Origin: Sulfurimonas denitrificans DSM 1251
GTDB lineage: Bacteria; Campylobacterota; Campylobacteria; Campylobacterales; Sulfurimonadaceae
Direction: 5' to 3'
Assembly: GCF_000012965.1 (NCBI RefSeq)
Contig: NC_007575.1
Coordinates: forward strand, 1,364,001-1,428,000
DNA length: 64,000 nt
Made by a program: the position numbers and the translations under genes. The notes below the pieces were generated by a model. That model did no database searches. It was not told the origin of the DNA and was given only the letters and a program-made list of their open reading frames with translations. Of the stretch, positions 1-8,813 are shown piece after piece (the stretch's first letter is position 1; every line of letters begins with the position of its first letter).

Positions 1-518
1 CTGAAGCTTTTGAGGCTATATCAAAGCTAACATCCACCTCTCCTTTTTCAAAACCAATCATGGTTGAAGATAACTACTTCATCTTTGAGTTAGTAACTAC
101 AAACCCTGCAAAACCTAAGAGTTATGAAGAAGCTAAGAGTGAAGTATTGCCTATTTATGAGAGTGAACAAAAGAAAATAAAACTCGAAGAGTTAGCAAAA
201 AAATCTTTTGCTACATTTAATGGAAAAATAACCGATTATATAACAGCGAATGATTCTTCATTACTAACAGATTTAACTAAAGATGAAGCTGACGAGTTTT
301 TGTCAATTCTATTTACCTCGCAAGATAGAAGAGGATATGTAAATTTAGAGAGTGGAACTGTTGTTATGTATAACGTTTTGGAACAAAAGTTGCTAAGCAA
401 TACTAACACTGATCCAAACAATTCAATCAGTAGATTGAAGAGTACTATGTTTAATGAAGGTTTAGTAAAAAATCTTCAAAGCAAGTACAAAACTGAGATT
501 TTTATCAAAGGAATATAA
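1..518 (+). CDS. Parvulin-type peptidylprolyl isomerase/chaperone, C-terminal part (5' end outside window)
   Basis: The reading frame is open from the window edge to the TAA at 516-518; the ATG at 60 is an internal Met, so this is a 3' fragment. The visible part is charged and helical, with a run like SYEEAKSEVLP (a PpiC/SurA/PpiD-type C-terminal helix that follows the isomerase domain) and a late segment resembling the last helices of SurA_N_3/PpiD proteins. These proteins fold envelope proteins in the periplasm, usually anchored in the inner membrane. It ends one base before ftsA, so it is probably cotranscribed with division genes. The isomerase domain itself is not in the window, so the family call rests on the tail and on gene order. 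Confidence 0.75.
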   Translation, partial: EAFEAISKLTSTSPFSKPIMVEDNYFIFELVTTNPAKPKSYEEAKSEVLPIYESEQKKIKLEELAKKSFATFNGKITDYITANDSSLLTDLTKDEADEFLSILFTSQDRRGYVNLESGTVVMYNVLEQKLLSNTNTDPNNSISRLKSTMFNEGLVKNLQSKYKTEIFIKGI

Positions 519-519
519 G

Positions 520-1881
520 TTGAGCAGAACTGTTTTAGCCATAGATATAGGTTCAACAAAAATATGCGCAATTATTGCTGAAATTGGCAGTGATAAATCA
601 ATATCTATAACAGGAGCTGGTGTTTGTAAAGCACAGGGTCTTAAAAGAGGAAGTATAACAAATATAGAACTTGCCTCAAAATCTATAAGAACTGCATTAA
701 ACGATGCAAAAAGGGTATCTGGAACAGAAGTTAAAAATGCTATAGTTTCTATCTCTGGTGCTTATACTAAAAGTTTGAATTCAAGCGGAATAGTTAACAT
801 TCAAAACAAAGAAGTTAGTTTTAAAGAGATAGAAAGAGTTATGCAGGCTTCTCTTTATAATGCAAACATACCAAACGAATACGAAGTTCTTCATGCGCTT
901 CCTTATAACTTCAAAGTCGATGATCAAGACTATATAGAAGATCCACTAGGTATGAATGCTTCAAGGCTTGAAGTTGATACACACATTGTAACAACTCAAA
1001 AATCGAATCTTAACAACCTTAGAAAAGCTGTTCGTGGAGCTGGTGTTGAAGTTGATAATATAGTTTTAGCTGGGTACGCATCTTCTATTGCTACACTAAA
1101 TAGTGATGAAAAAGAGCTAGGTGTTGCTCTTATCGATATGGGCGGAAATACAAGTAATATAGTAATACATTCAGGAAATTCAATAAGATACAACGATTTC
1201 TTAGGTGTTGGTTCAAGTCATGTAACAAGTGATTTATCTATGGCTCTTCACACTCCACTAAATGTTGCTGAGAGTGTAAAACTTACATACGGATCACTTT
1301 TAGCGCCAAGCAATGATTTGATAGAGCTTCCAATTATTGGTAACGAGAGTGCAACACATGAAGTATCGCTTGAAGTGGTGCATAATGTTATCTATGCGAG
1401 AGTGGAAGAGACGCTTATGATATTGGCTCAGTTTATTGAAAACAGTGGTCTAAAAGATAAAATGGGTGCGGGTGTAGTCTTGACTGGCGGCTTTTCTCAA
1501 ATGGAAGGCATAAGAGAGTTGGCAATTGCTACTTTTGGCTCAGTTCCAGTTCGTCTTGCAAAACCAAAAGAGATGCATGGACTCTTTGACAACCTTCGTT
1601 CACCTGAATACTCAAGTGCTATAGGTCTTGTTATCTATGCCGCTTCTGCATACACTCTTTACGAAATAGATGTAAATAGAAGAGTAAGGCACTCAAATGA
1701 GGTATTTGAAGAGCAACAGCCTAGTATCAACTTAAGAGAAGATACTCAAATTCCAACTCCACCCTTTGAACAAGACAAACAAGCGCCTATGATGATTAAT
1801 ATAGGGCTGAAAAAAGAGAAGAAAAAAGATGAAGCAGGGGCGTTTAGCAAATTTTGGAACTGGGCAACCCAGTTATTTTAA
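520..1881 (+). CDS. ftsA: Cell division protein FtsA
   Basis: Actin-like ATPase that tethers FtsZ filaments to the inner membrane and recruits later division proteins. The N-terminus carries the phosphate-1 motif DIGSTK (about residues 9-14); further signatures are the SHS2 region (about 85-160), ALIDMGGNTSNIVI (phosphate 2) and GVVLTGGFSQMEG (adenosine motif). The last residues, KFWNWATQLF, form the amphipathic membrane-targeting helix. At 453 aa it has normal length. It starts with TTG at 520, one base after the upstream stop, with AAAGGA about 7 bases upstream. ftsZ follows after ten bases. Confidence 0.97.
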   Translation: MSRTVLAIDIGSTKICAIIAEIGSDKSISITGAGVCKAQGLKRGSITNIELASKSIRTALNDAKRVSGTEVKNAIVSISGAYTKSLNSSGIVNIQNKEVSFKEIERVMQASLYNANIPNEYEVLHALPYNFKVDDQDYIEDPLGMNASRLEVDTHIVTTQKSNLNNLRKAVRGAGVEVDNIVLAGYASSIATLNSDEKELGVALIDMGGNTSNIVIHSGNSIRYNDFLGVGSSHVTSDLSMALHTPLNVAESVKLTYGSLLAPSNDLIELPIIGNESATHEVSLEVVHNVIYARVEETLMILAQFIENSGLKDKMGAGVVLTGGFSQMEGIRELAIATFGSVPVRLAKPKEMHGLFDNLRSPEYSSAIGLVIYAASAYTLYEIDVNRRVRHSNEVFEEQQPSINLREDTQIPTPPFEQDKQAPMMINIGLKKEKKKDEAGAFSKFWNWATQLF

Positions 1882-1891
1882 GGAGAAGATT

Positions 1892-3010
1892 ATGGAACCA
1901 TTTTTAATTGAAGAAGCATGTAAAATTAGTGGCGCAAGAATTGTAGCGGTTGGTGTAGGCGGCGGTGGCGGAAACATGATTAGCCATATGATCAACAATG
2001 GTGTTACTGGTATCGAGATGATAATGGTAAATACTGATGCTCAAGCACTAAAAGACTCTTCTAACGCAACAACGATTCAAATCGGAACAAAACTAACAAA
2101 AGGTTTGGGCGCTGGCATGAAACCTGAAGTTGGTAGAGAGTCTGCACTTGAGAGTTATGAAGAGATTAAGAATGCACTACAAGGTGCTGATATAGTATTT
2201 ATCTCTGCTGGACTTGGCGGTGGAACTGGAACTGGGGCTGCTCCTGTTGTTGCTAAAATTGCTAAAGAAGTTGATGCTCTTACCATCTCTATTGTTACCA
2301 AACCATTTATGTTTGAAGCTCCAAAAAGACTAAAACTTGCAAAAGCTGGACTTGAAGAGTTAAAAAAAGAGAGTGATTCTATTGTTGTAATTCCTAATGA
2401 TAAACTTCTCTCTATTATAGATAGAAAACTCGGGATAAAAGATAGTTTCAAGATTGTTGATAGCGTTTTAGCTCAAGCTGTAAGTGGAACTGCTGGTGTT
2501 ATCTTGTCAAATGGACAGGCAGATATTAACCTTGACTTTGCAGACTTAAAAACAGTTATGAGCCATAAAGGCATGGCACTTATGGGTGTTGGTGAACATG
2601 AGGGAGAAAATGCAGCTTATGAAGCTATCAAAGCAGCAATTGAGTCTCCTCTTCTTGATAATGTTTCTATCAACGGTGCGATGGGTGTTTTAGTACACTT
2701 TAATATGCATCCAAACTTCCCTATGATGGAAATTTCTGACGCTATGATTGTTGTTCAAGAGAGCGCACATGAAGATGCTGATGTAATCTTTGGTACATCA
2801 ACAGATGAGTCTCTTCCTGAAGACTATGTAAAAATAACTATTATAGCAACTGGTTTTGAGAGAGATTTAAAAACTGTAACAAACAATGAAAATTTTGTAA
2901 GTGAAACATCTTTGCACATTCAAAAAGTACGTCCAAGAATTGTTGTTGGCGGGGATTTAGATGGTAGCCATTTAGACATTCCATCTTACATGAGAATACA
3001 GCAAGACTAA
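1892..3010 (+). CDS. ftsZ: Cell division protein FtsZ
   Basis: Tubulin-like GTPase that forms the Z ring. The start is ATG at 1892 behind AAGGAGAAG; a longer frame reaches back into ftsA but the added residues are just the ftsA end in another frame. The protein has 372 aa. Visible motifs are GVGGGGGNMISHM near the N-terminus, the GTP-binding signature GGGTGTGAAPV (about residues 110-120) and the T7-loop region with NLDFADLKT. The last residues, DIPSYMRIQ, match the conserved tail that binds FtsA. It lies in an operon with ftsA, with no terminator visible between them. Confidence 0.98.
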   Translation: MEPFLIEEACKISGARIVAVGVGGGGGNMISHMINNGVTGIEMIMVNTDAQALKDSSNATTIQIGTKLTKGLGAGMKPEVGRESALESYEEIKNALQGADIVFISAGLGGGTGTGAAPVVAKIAKEVDALTISIVTKPFMFEAPKRLKLAKAGLEELKKESDSIVVIPNDKLLSIIDRKLGIKDSFKIVDSVLAQAVSGTAGVILSNGQADINLDFADLKTVMSHKGMALMGVGEHEGENAAYEAIKAAIESPLLDNVSINGAMGVLVHFNMHPNFPMMEISDAMIVVQESAHEDADVIFGTSTDESLPEDYVKITIIATGFERDLKTVTNNENFVSETSLHIQKVRPRIVVGGDLDGSHLDIPSYMRIQQD

Positions 3011-3060
3011 TTTAATCCTCTGCTTCTATCTCCAAACATGGTGGGAAGCATTTTTGACAA

Positions 3061-3066
3061 TATAAT
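3061..3066 (+). promoter_or_regulatory. Candidate -10 element (TATAAT)
   Basis: A perfect TATAAT preceded by an AT-rich stretch, 15 bases before the ATG at 3081. Campylobacterota sigma-70 promoters rely on the -10 box and often lack a clear -35. The implied transcript leader would be under ten bases, so the next gene may have its own short-leader message apart from ftsAZ. Confidence 0.5.
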
Positions 3067-3080
3067 ACAAAAGAGAAAAT

Positions 3081-3509
3081 ATGAAAATTTTACTTACCAT
3101 TTTAACTGTTTTATCTCCTGTTTTGATGTTTGCTACTGACATAAGAAGTCAAGAACTCTCTACTCAAAATATGCAAAAACAAAACACTCAAATAACTAAA
3201 CTTGCAGCTGATGAACTATCAAAAACACTTCCACAAACAATAGACAAACATACTAAACTTATTAAAGTTGCCTCAAATGAGACTGCTTTAATCTATATCT
3301 TTGAAATTGATGCAGCTCCAAAGAGTGATGAAGTGATAAAAAAAGAAGATCACAGTGGAATGAAAGAGGCTGTAACTATAGGTGTTTGTAGAAGTTCAAA
3401 GCGTTTTTTAGAAGCAAATATTACAATTACATATATTTACAACAGTGCGAAGAGCAAAGCAGAACTCTTTAGATTTGATATAGACAATAAGAGTTGCTCA
3501 AATCTTTAA
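3081..3509 (+). CDS. Small exported protein of unknown function
   Basis: 142 aa with a clear Sec signal peptide (MKILLTILTVLSPVLMFATD), so it is periplasmic or secreted. The mature part has two cysteines, one in GVCRSSKRFLEA and one near the C-terminus (NKSCSNL), which could form a disulphide, and a beta-rich tail. No family is recognised. It starts at ATG 3081 and precedes a Crp/Fnr gene by 15 bases, which suggests shared transcription. Function unknown. Confidence 0.75.
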   Translation: MKILLTILTVLSPVLMFATDIRSQELSTQNMQKQNTQITKLAADELSKTLPQTIDKHTKLIKVASNETALIYIFEIDAAPKSDEVIKKEDHSGMKEAVTIGVCRSSKRFLEANITITYIYNSAKSKAELFRFDIDNKSCSNL

Positions 3510-3524
3510 GTAACAAGCAAAGAC

Positions 3525-4181
3525 GTGCTACTTAAAGAAACACTCTCATCTTTAGATTTTTTTTCATCTCTTAATGATGAAGAGTTAGAACTTATTGCCT
3601 CCTTTAGTATCGCTACAACCTATGACAAAGAGTATATAGTTCACTATGAAAAAACACAAAGCACATCTTTACTTTTTTTACTAGAGGGTGTTGCAAAAGC
3701 TTATAAAATAGATAAACATAATAATGAAATATTTCTTCACTATATTTATGCTCCATCATTGATATCTGATGTTTCAAGTTATAAAAAAGAGACGCTCATC
3801 TCATTTTCAAATGTATCACTTATTGAAGATTCAAAAATACTTAACATTGATTATAAAAAATTTAAGGAACATTTTTTAGCAAAAGGGCATCTCTGTCAAG
3901 AGTTTGCAAATGAGGTAATTTTAAAATCTCAACAACTACAATCACTCATAAATCGAGAATTTATTTTTACTTCCGTAGCTAAAGTTGCTACAATGCTTCA
4001 CGATGACTTGGATATGTTCAACTCTCTTAAGCGAAGCGAAATTTCTCTTATCTTAAATATTCAGCCTGAAACATTATCAAGAGTTTTAAACAGACTAAAA
4101 AGAGATAATATAATAGACTCTAAACATACAAAAATCACTATTTTAAATAAAGAGGCCCTTCTTGGGGTTTATGAGGAGTAA
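3525..4181 (+). CDS. Crp/Fnr-family transcription regulator, upstream of the nos cluster
   Basis: 218 aa with an N-terminal cyclic-nucleotide-binding-type beta barrel (about residues 8-110) and a C-terminal winged helix. In the recognition region, SLILNIQPETLSRVLNRLKRDNII is the typical Crp-type HTH with E-T-L-S-R contacting DNA. The N-terminus has no cysteine cluster for an Fnr [4Fe-4S] centre, so it is more like DNR/NssR-type regulators that sense nitrogen oxides; the Nss regulators of Wolinella control nos genes. The start is GTG at 3525 with a weak Shine-Dalgarno. It sits 1.7 kb upstream of nosZ, and an FNR-type palindrome lies before nosZ, so control of nosZ is likely but inferred. Confidence 0.85.
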   Translation: MLLKETLSSLDFFSSLNDEELELIASFSIATTYDKEYIVHYEKTQSTSLLFLLEGVAKAYKIDKHNNEIFLHYIYAPSLISDVSSYKKETLISFSNVSLIEDSKILNIDYKKFKEHFLAKGHLCQEFANEVILKSQQLQSLINREFIFTSVAKVATMLHDDLDMFNSLKRSEISLILNIQPETLSRVLNRLKRDNIIDSKHTKITILNKEALLGVYEE

Positions 4182-4184
4182 AAG

Positions 4185-5120
4185 ATGAAAAAAATAAAAA
4201 TAACTGGTGCGTTTATATTTATATTTTCAATAATACTAGCTTTTATTTTTAACTTTACGTCAAAAAATATCTCTGAGTATAACAATAAAATTGCTGTTAT
4301 GAATATACAAAAAAATTTCACACAAGAGATTTCAAAAAATATTTTTTATTCATACAAACATCAAGACGACTCTTTTCAAACACTAGATAACTCTATTAAA
4401 CTATTTTTAGAAAGTATGAGTGATGAAGACATCGGATTGCAAAAAAATGAAAAAATAAGAAAGCTCTGGAACAAATTTTATCTACATGTACAAAACTTTA
4501 GAGATCATGTAAAGAGAGAATCTATCTATTCAAATATTATTTTAGAAAAAGAGATTAAAGAGATTTACAATATAAATTTAGAACTTATCCTAGAGAGCGA
4601 CCTCTTTATTGAGCAACAGATTAAGCTCTTCAATAAAACACAAAACAGTTATAAAACTATCCAGTATATACTCTTTCTAGTCTTGGTTCTGCTCTTATTA
4701 TATCTATTTACACAACTTAAAATTGTAATGAATTTTATACAAAAATTTCTCTCAACTTCTAAAGAGATTATATCTAACTCATCAATTAAAACATTAAAAC
4801 CTCTTGATATTCAAGAGAGCAACAATGAGATATTTGAAGCAGAAGAAAATTTTAATTTATTGATAAAAAAGATAAACAGCTCTATAGAATCTTCTTCAAA
4901 CTCAATGGAATATACATATAAATCACTTGAGATTGTTGAGCAAAATATAGAAAATTTAGTAGAGCTAATTTATGCCATGAATGAAAATTCAAGAGATAAA
5001 GAACTTAGAAAAAAAGAGGATGCTATCATACAGTCATTTGAAGAGTTGGGTTCATCGATGAAAAAACTTATAAATCTAAAGAATGAGTTAGACGATTTAA
5101 TCTCATATACAAAATCTTAA
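4185..5120 (+). CDS. Two-TM membrane sensor-like protein without output domain
   Basis: 311 aa with membrane segments at about residues 7-27 and 158-180, flanking an all-helical periplasmic domain of about 130 residues like PilJ/NarX-type ligand domains. The cytoplasmic half (about 180-311) is predicted helix with a coiled-coil look but has no kinase, methyl-accepting hairpin, GGDEF or HTH motif. It starts three bases after the Crp/Fnr gene behind GAGGAG, so the two are coupled. Placed between a regulator and nosZ, it may sense nitrate, nitrite, NO or N2O, or modulate the regulator by contact. This is inference; no exact family is recognised. Confidence 0.75.
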   Translation: MKKIKITGAFIFIFSIILAFIFNFTSKNISEYNNKIAVMNIQKNFTQEISKNIFYSYKHQDDSFQTLDNSIKLFLESMSDEDIGLQKNEKIRKLWNKFYLHVQNFRDHVKRESIYSNIILEKEIKEIYNINLELILESDLFIEQQIKLFNKTQNSYKTIQYILFLVLVLLLLYLFTQLKIVMNFIQKFLSTSKEIISNSSIKTLKPLDIQESNNEIFEAEENFNLLIKKINSSIESSSNSMEYTYKSLEIVEQNIENLVELIYAMNENSRDKELRKKEDAIIQSFEELGSSMKKLINLKNELDDLISYTKS

Positions 5121-5147
5121 CTTAAATTTTAAAATTACTCCAATTAT

Positions 5148-5161
5148 TTGACCTTAGTCAA
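5148..5161 (+). promoter_or_regulatory. FNR/DNR-type operator upstream of nosZ
   Basis: TTGACCTTAGTCAA is a perfect palindrome of TTGAC half-sites around four bases, matching the FNR/DNR consensus TTGAYNNNNRTCAA. Its centre (5154.5) is about 42-45 bases before the start site implied by the -10 at 5187, the spacing of a class II activator. A Crp/Fnr gene 1.6 kb upstream and another at 18715-19344 are candidate binders. Confidence 0.75.
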
Positions 5162-5186
5162 ATTTTAACAAATATTTTTACTCTAG

Positions 5187-5192
5187 TATTAT
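5187..5192 (+). promoter_or_regulatory. Candidate nosZ -10 element (TATTAT)
   Basis: TATTAT lies 26 bases downstream of the FNR-type palindrome. A start site near 5199 gives a leader of about 45 bases containing a good AAAGGAG ribosome-binding site before the ATG at 5244. The position fits an activator-dependent promoter. Confidence 0.5.
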
Positions 5193-5243
5193 GTTTATGA
5201 TTTGGGTGGTTTCTAACTTCTCAAATGATTAAAAGGAGATAAA

Positions 5244-7841
5244 ATGACTAAGCATTCTAAAATACTTGTTTCGCTTCTAGTTGGTGCATCTGTAGCTGTG
5301 AGTGTGTCCTCAGCTGATGGTGAACTACAAAAAGTTATGAAAGCAAGAGGACTGAGTGAAGTAGATGTGGTTCGCGCTGCAAAAACTTATAACCCTTCAG
5401 GCGTTAAAGATGAATTCGTTGTATTTAGTTCAGCTGGTCAAGCTGGACAAGTTATCGTTTATGGTGTTCCATCAATGAGAATTTTAAAATACATCGGTGT
5501 ATTTACACCTGAACCTTGGCAAGGATACGGATTTGACGAAGAGTCAAAAAAAGTTCTAAGACAAGGTAATATAAGAGGAAGAGAGATTAACTGGGGAGAT
5601 ACTCACCACCCTGCTCTTTCAGAAAAAGATGGAAAATATGATGGTAAATGGTTAGCTATAAATGATAAAGCAAATCCTCGTATTGCTATTATTGACTTAG
5701 CTGACTTTGAAACAAAACAGATAGTTGTAAACCCTGTTTTTAAATCAGCTCATGGTGGTGCTTTCTTTACTCAAAACAGTGATTATATTATTGAGGCGTG
5801 TCAGTACGCTGCTCCTCTTGATAATAACTATCACCCAATTGAAGACTACAAAGAAGCTTACCGTGGTGGTGCTACTATGTGGAGATTTGATCCTGCTAAA
5901 GGTAAAATCAACGTAAAAGAGTCATTTACTATTGAAATGCCTCCATATATGCAAGATTTAAGTGATTCAGGTAAAGGTGTGTCTGATGGATGGGGCTTTA
6001 CAAACTCATTTAACTCTGAAATGTACACAGGTGGAATCGAAGTTGGTATGCCACCAAACGAAGCTGGTATGAGTAGAAATGACACTGACTTTTTACATGT
6101 ATATAATTGGAAGAAACTTGCAGAACTTGCAAAAGATTCTAAAAATGTAAAAATCATTAATGATCATAAAGTTATACCTATGGATATTGCAGTTAAAAAC
6201 AATGCTCTATTCTTAATTCCAGAACCAAAATCACCTCACGGTGTTGACGTTTCTCCAGATGGAGAGTATATTACGGTTTGTGGTAAGCTAGATACTCATG
6301 CTTCTGTATATAAATGGAGCAATATTAAAAAGCTTATTGATGCTAAAGAGTATGCTGGTAAAGACCCATACGGCATTCCAATTTTAGATATGAAAAAATC
6401 ACTACATGGACAAGCTGAATTAGGTCTGGGGCCATTGCATAACCAATATTCAAACATAGATGGTGAAATTTATACATCTTTATATGTTGATAGTCAAATT
6501 GTAAAATGGAACTATAAAACACTTAAAGTTATAGATAAAGTAAACGTTCACTATAACGTTGGTCACTTATGTGGAATGGAAGGTAAATCAGCAGATCCTC
6601 AAGGGAAATATATCATCTCTCTAAATAAATTAGCGATTGATAGATTCCAAAATGTTGGTCCACTTCACCCACAAAATCACCAGTTGATTGATATTAGCGG
6701 TAAAAAAATGGATCTTCTTGTTGATATGCCTCTTCCTTTAGGTGAGCCTCACCAAGCAGTTGCAATCAGAGCAGAGAAGCTTCATGGGCATGTAAGATAT
6801 CCTATGGGTACTAACACTAGAACTGATGAGATTCACGAAGGTAAAACACTTGCTGGTCAAGAGAGAATTGAGAGAAATGGAAACAAAGTAACAGTATATG
6901 CAACTGTTGTTCGCTCACATATCAATCCAGAAAGAATTACTGTAAATAAAGGTGATGAAGTTACATTCTATCTAACAAACTTAGAGCGTGCACAAGATGA
7001 GGCTCATGGATTTACTGTGGATCACTATAATATTCACGCTTCACTTGAGCCGGGTAAAACTGCAAGTCTTAAGTTTATAGCTGATATTGAGGGAGTATTT
7101 CCTTACTATTGTACAGAGTTCTGTTCTGCGCTTCACTTAGAAATGATGGGTTATATGATGGTTAAAGACCCAAATAAAAAGTACGAAAGTGCTCAAAAAA
7201 TGAAAATGCAAACAATGACTCCTGAGCAGTTAAAAGCTGAATATGACAAAACTGTTGCAACAAATGCTGCTACTGACGCTGTTATCCAGTCTGTTGTTAA
7301 GTTCTTAAAAGAGAACAAATATGAGAAACATAAAGTTGTAGCTGATCTTGTAGCTGATGCTTTTGTTCAATATGGTCAAATTCCTGATCAAAAGAAATTA
7401 GCTGATAAATCTCTAAAAGATGGTGATATTGAAAAAGCTATTCTTTTTGAAAATATGATTTGGCAGTTAATGGTTAAAACAGCAGACGTTGGTATTAGAG
7501 CAAAAGACGCACTTGTTAGACTTGTTGCTACAAAACAATCAGCTGCGGCATCTGCTGGTGAAAAAGCATTTGGAGAAGGCGGTTGTGGCGGTTGTCACGT
7601 TATCGGTAAAGTTTCGTCTGGTCCAGACTTAACAGGTGTTCTTCAAAGACATGGTGCTAATGGAGAGAAATGGGTTAAAGATTTCATTATGAATCCTGAA
7701 AAGATGTATGATGAGCCTTATGTAAAAGGTATGATTGATTACTTTAACTTAAGAATGCCTAATCAGCATATGGATGAAAAAGAGACTAAAAACATTATTG
7801 AATACCTAAAATGGGTAGATGATAACGCAAATTTATTCTAA
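5244..7841 (+). CDS. nosZ: Nitrous oxide reductase NosZ, clade II with C-terminal cytochrome c domain
   Basis: Reduces N2O to N2 in the periplasm. 865 aa, longer than clade I enzymes (about 640) because of a fused monohaem cytochrome c domain: CGGCH at about residues 781-785 followed by SSGPDLTGVL. The N-terminus is a Sec signal (MTKHSKILVSLLVGASVAVS) with no twin arginine, the mark of clade II. The beta-propeller shows the CuZ histidine motifs (THHPALSEKDG, SAHGGAFF, SPHGVDVSPDG, GPLHNQYSN, NVGHLCGMEG, GEPHQAV). The cupredoxin domain shows the CuA motif CTEFCSALHLEMMGYM (about 623-638). It starts at ATG 5244 behind AAAGGAG. A strong terminator follows, so nosZ can be made in excess over its accessory genes. 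Confidence 0.99.
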   Translation: MTKHSKILVSLLVGASVAVSVSSADGELQKVMKARGLSEVDVVRAAKTYNPSGVKDEFVVFSSAGQAGQVIVYGVPSMRILKYIGVFTPEPWQGYGFDEESKKVLRQGNIRGREINWGDTHHPALSEKDGKYDGKWLAINDKANPRIAIIDLADFETKQIVVNPVFKSAHGGAFFTQNSDYIIEACQYAAPLDNNYHPIEDYKEAYRGGATMWRFDPAKGKINVKESFTIEMPPYMQDLSDSGKGVSDGWGFTNSFNSEMYTGGIEVGMPPNEAGMSRNDTDFLHVYNWKKLAELAKDSKNVKIINDHKVIPMDIAVKNNALFLIPEPKSPHGVDVSPDGEYITVCGKLDTHASVYKWSNIKKLIDAKEYAGKDPYGIPILDMKKSLHGQAELGLGPLHNQYSNIDGEIYTSLYVDSQIVKWNYKTLKVIDKVNVHYNVGHLCGMEGKSADPQGKYIISLNKLAIDRFQNVGPLHPQNHQLIDISGKKMDLLVDMPLPLGEPHQAVAIRAEKLHGHVRYPMGTNTRTDEIHEGKTLAGQERIERNGNKVTVYATVVRSHINPERITVNKGDEVTFYLTNLERAQDEAHGFTVDHYNIHASLEPGKTASLKFIADIEGVFPYYCTEFCSALHLEMMGYMMVKDPNKKYESAQKMKMQTMTPEQLKAEYDKTVATNAATDAVIQSVVKFLKENKYEKHKVVADLVADAFVQYGQIPDQKKLADKSLKDGDIEKAILFENMIWQLMVKTADVGIRAKDALVRLVATKQSAAASAGEKAFGEGGCGGCHVIGKVSSGPDLTGVLQRHGANGEKWVKDFIMNPEKMYDEPYVKGMIDYFNLRMPNQHMDEKETKNIIEYLKWVDDNANLF

Positions 7842-7863
7842 TTCATTATAATAAAGAGTGTAC

Positions 7864-7897
7864 AAAGGGAGGGAATTAAAATTCCCTCCCTTTTTTT
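7864..7897 (+). terminator. Rho-independent terminator after nosZ
   Basis: Perfect 14-bp inverted repeat (AAAGGGAGGGAATT, two-base loop, complementary arm ending at 7893) followed by a T run to 7897. It separates nosZ from the nosB promoter. Confidence 0.93.
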
Positions 7898-7950
7898 ATC
7901 TAAAAAAATTAAAAAATTCATAATTCAATCTTATAAAAGAAATTTTGTTA

Positions 7951-7956
7951 TATAAT
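7951..7956 (+). promoter_or_regulatory. Candidate -10 of the nosB-nosL operon
   Basis: TATAAT inside TTTTGTTATATAATACTG, downstream of the nosZ terminator and 73 bases before the nosB start. The predicted start site (about 7963) falls at the foot of the hairpin at 7961-8014. Confidence 0.6.
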
Positions 7957-7960
7957 ACTG

Positions 7961-8014
7961 TTTAAAATAAAAACTGAGGATTTTTCTTAATCTTCAGATT
8001 TTATTTTATTTAAA
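7961..8014 (+). promoter_or_regulatory. Long hairpin in the nosB leader
   Basis: Imperfect inverted repeat: left arm about 7964-7982 and right arm about 7989-8007, with two mismatches (one of them a possible G-U pair) and a six-base loop TTTCTT. It ends before the ribosome-binding site (AAAAAGGAA), so it need not block translation. As it begins at or next to the predicted transcript start, it could stabilise the 5' end of the mRNA, act as an attenuator, or bind a protein. Confidence 0.6.
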
Positions 8015-8028
8015 AAGGAATTATTTCA

Positions 8029-8811
8029 ATGCATAAAAGTATTATCAAAGCAAGAGTATTTGCCTCATTGGCACTTATAATCTTGACACTATCTTTTACC
8101 TTTCCAATGATAGCTTTTCATGGGACGTTAAACAAAATTGATGCTGGAAAAAAAGATGAGATTTCATCTTTTAGCAAAACTGTATGGAATCTCTATAACC
8201 AAGGCAGATACAAGAGTATTTCAACTCCAAAAGAGGCACATAACAACTTAGATGAAATGATAACATCTGCTTCTGAGATAGGTGTTGCATCACTTCCTAT
8301 TTGGGCTGTATCTCTCGAGGCTCCAAACTATCCAAAAGAGGCTTTTCCACAAGGGATTCCTGTATATTTCCACTTTGATGGATATAGCGGAGAAGTACAT
8401 GAGATGAATACAATCAATCACTATGTAGGAATGGATCCTATGTGGATTGGTGGAACTATTGAGAGAGAGATAGGTATATATGCTCTTTTAGCACTATCAC
8501 TTGGAATGATATTTTTCATAGCTTATAATAAAAAAGTATTTAACTATATTTTATTAGTTCCAGCATCTCTTCCACTTCTTTTTATTGCTGATTATTCGTA
8601 TTGGTTATATTGGTTTGGACACAACTTACATGATTGGGGTGCATTTAAAATCAAGCCGTTTATGCCTACTGTTTTTGGAGATGGCAAGATTGCTCAATTT
8701 ACAACTCACTCATATCCTACTATTGGTTTTTATCTCATTGTAGCAATTGGGCTGCTTAGTCTTCTTGCATTTTTTGCAAAACAAAAAGCTCTCAAAGAGA
8801 TGAATCAATAA
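8029..8811 (+). CDS. nosB: NosB, membrane protein of clade II nos clusters
   Basis: 260 aa with about four membrane segments (near residues 10-32, 150-167, 171-190 and 232-253) and a periplasmic loop of about 115 residues after the first. Its length, topology and position directly after nosZ match NosB of Wolinella and other epsilonproteobacterial clusters. The biochemical role of NosB is not established. Conserved-looking patches include WIGGTIEREIGIYAL and a W/Y/H-rich loop (DYSYWLYWFGHNLHDWG) that could face a quinone or metal. It starts at ATG 8029 with a weak purine stretch; nosD begins two bases after its stop. Confidence 0.88.
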   Translation: MHKSIIKARVFASLALIILTLSFTFPMIAFHGTLNKIDAGKKDEISSFSKTVWNLYNQGRYKSISTPKEAHNNLDEMITSASEIGVASLPIWAVSLEAPNYPKEAFPQGIPVYFHFDGYSGEVHEMNTINHYVGMDPMWIGGTIEREIGIYALLALSLGMIFFIAYNKKVFNYILLVPASLPLLFIADYSYWLYWFGHNLHDWGAFKIKPFMPTVFGDGKIAQFTTHSYPTIGFYLIVAIGLLSLLAFFAKQKALKEMNQ

Positions 8812-8813
8812 AT

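Noticed and set aside
1829-1891. Longer FtsZ N-terminus
   Set aside because: The extra residues are ftsA coding sequence read in another frame; ATG 1892 has the ribosome-binding site.
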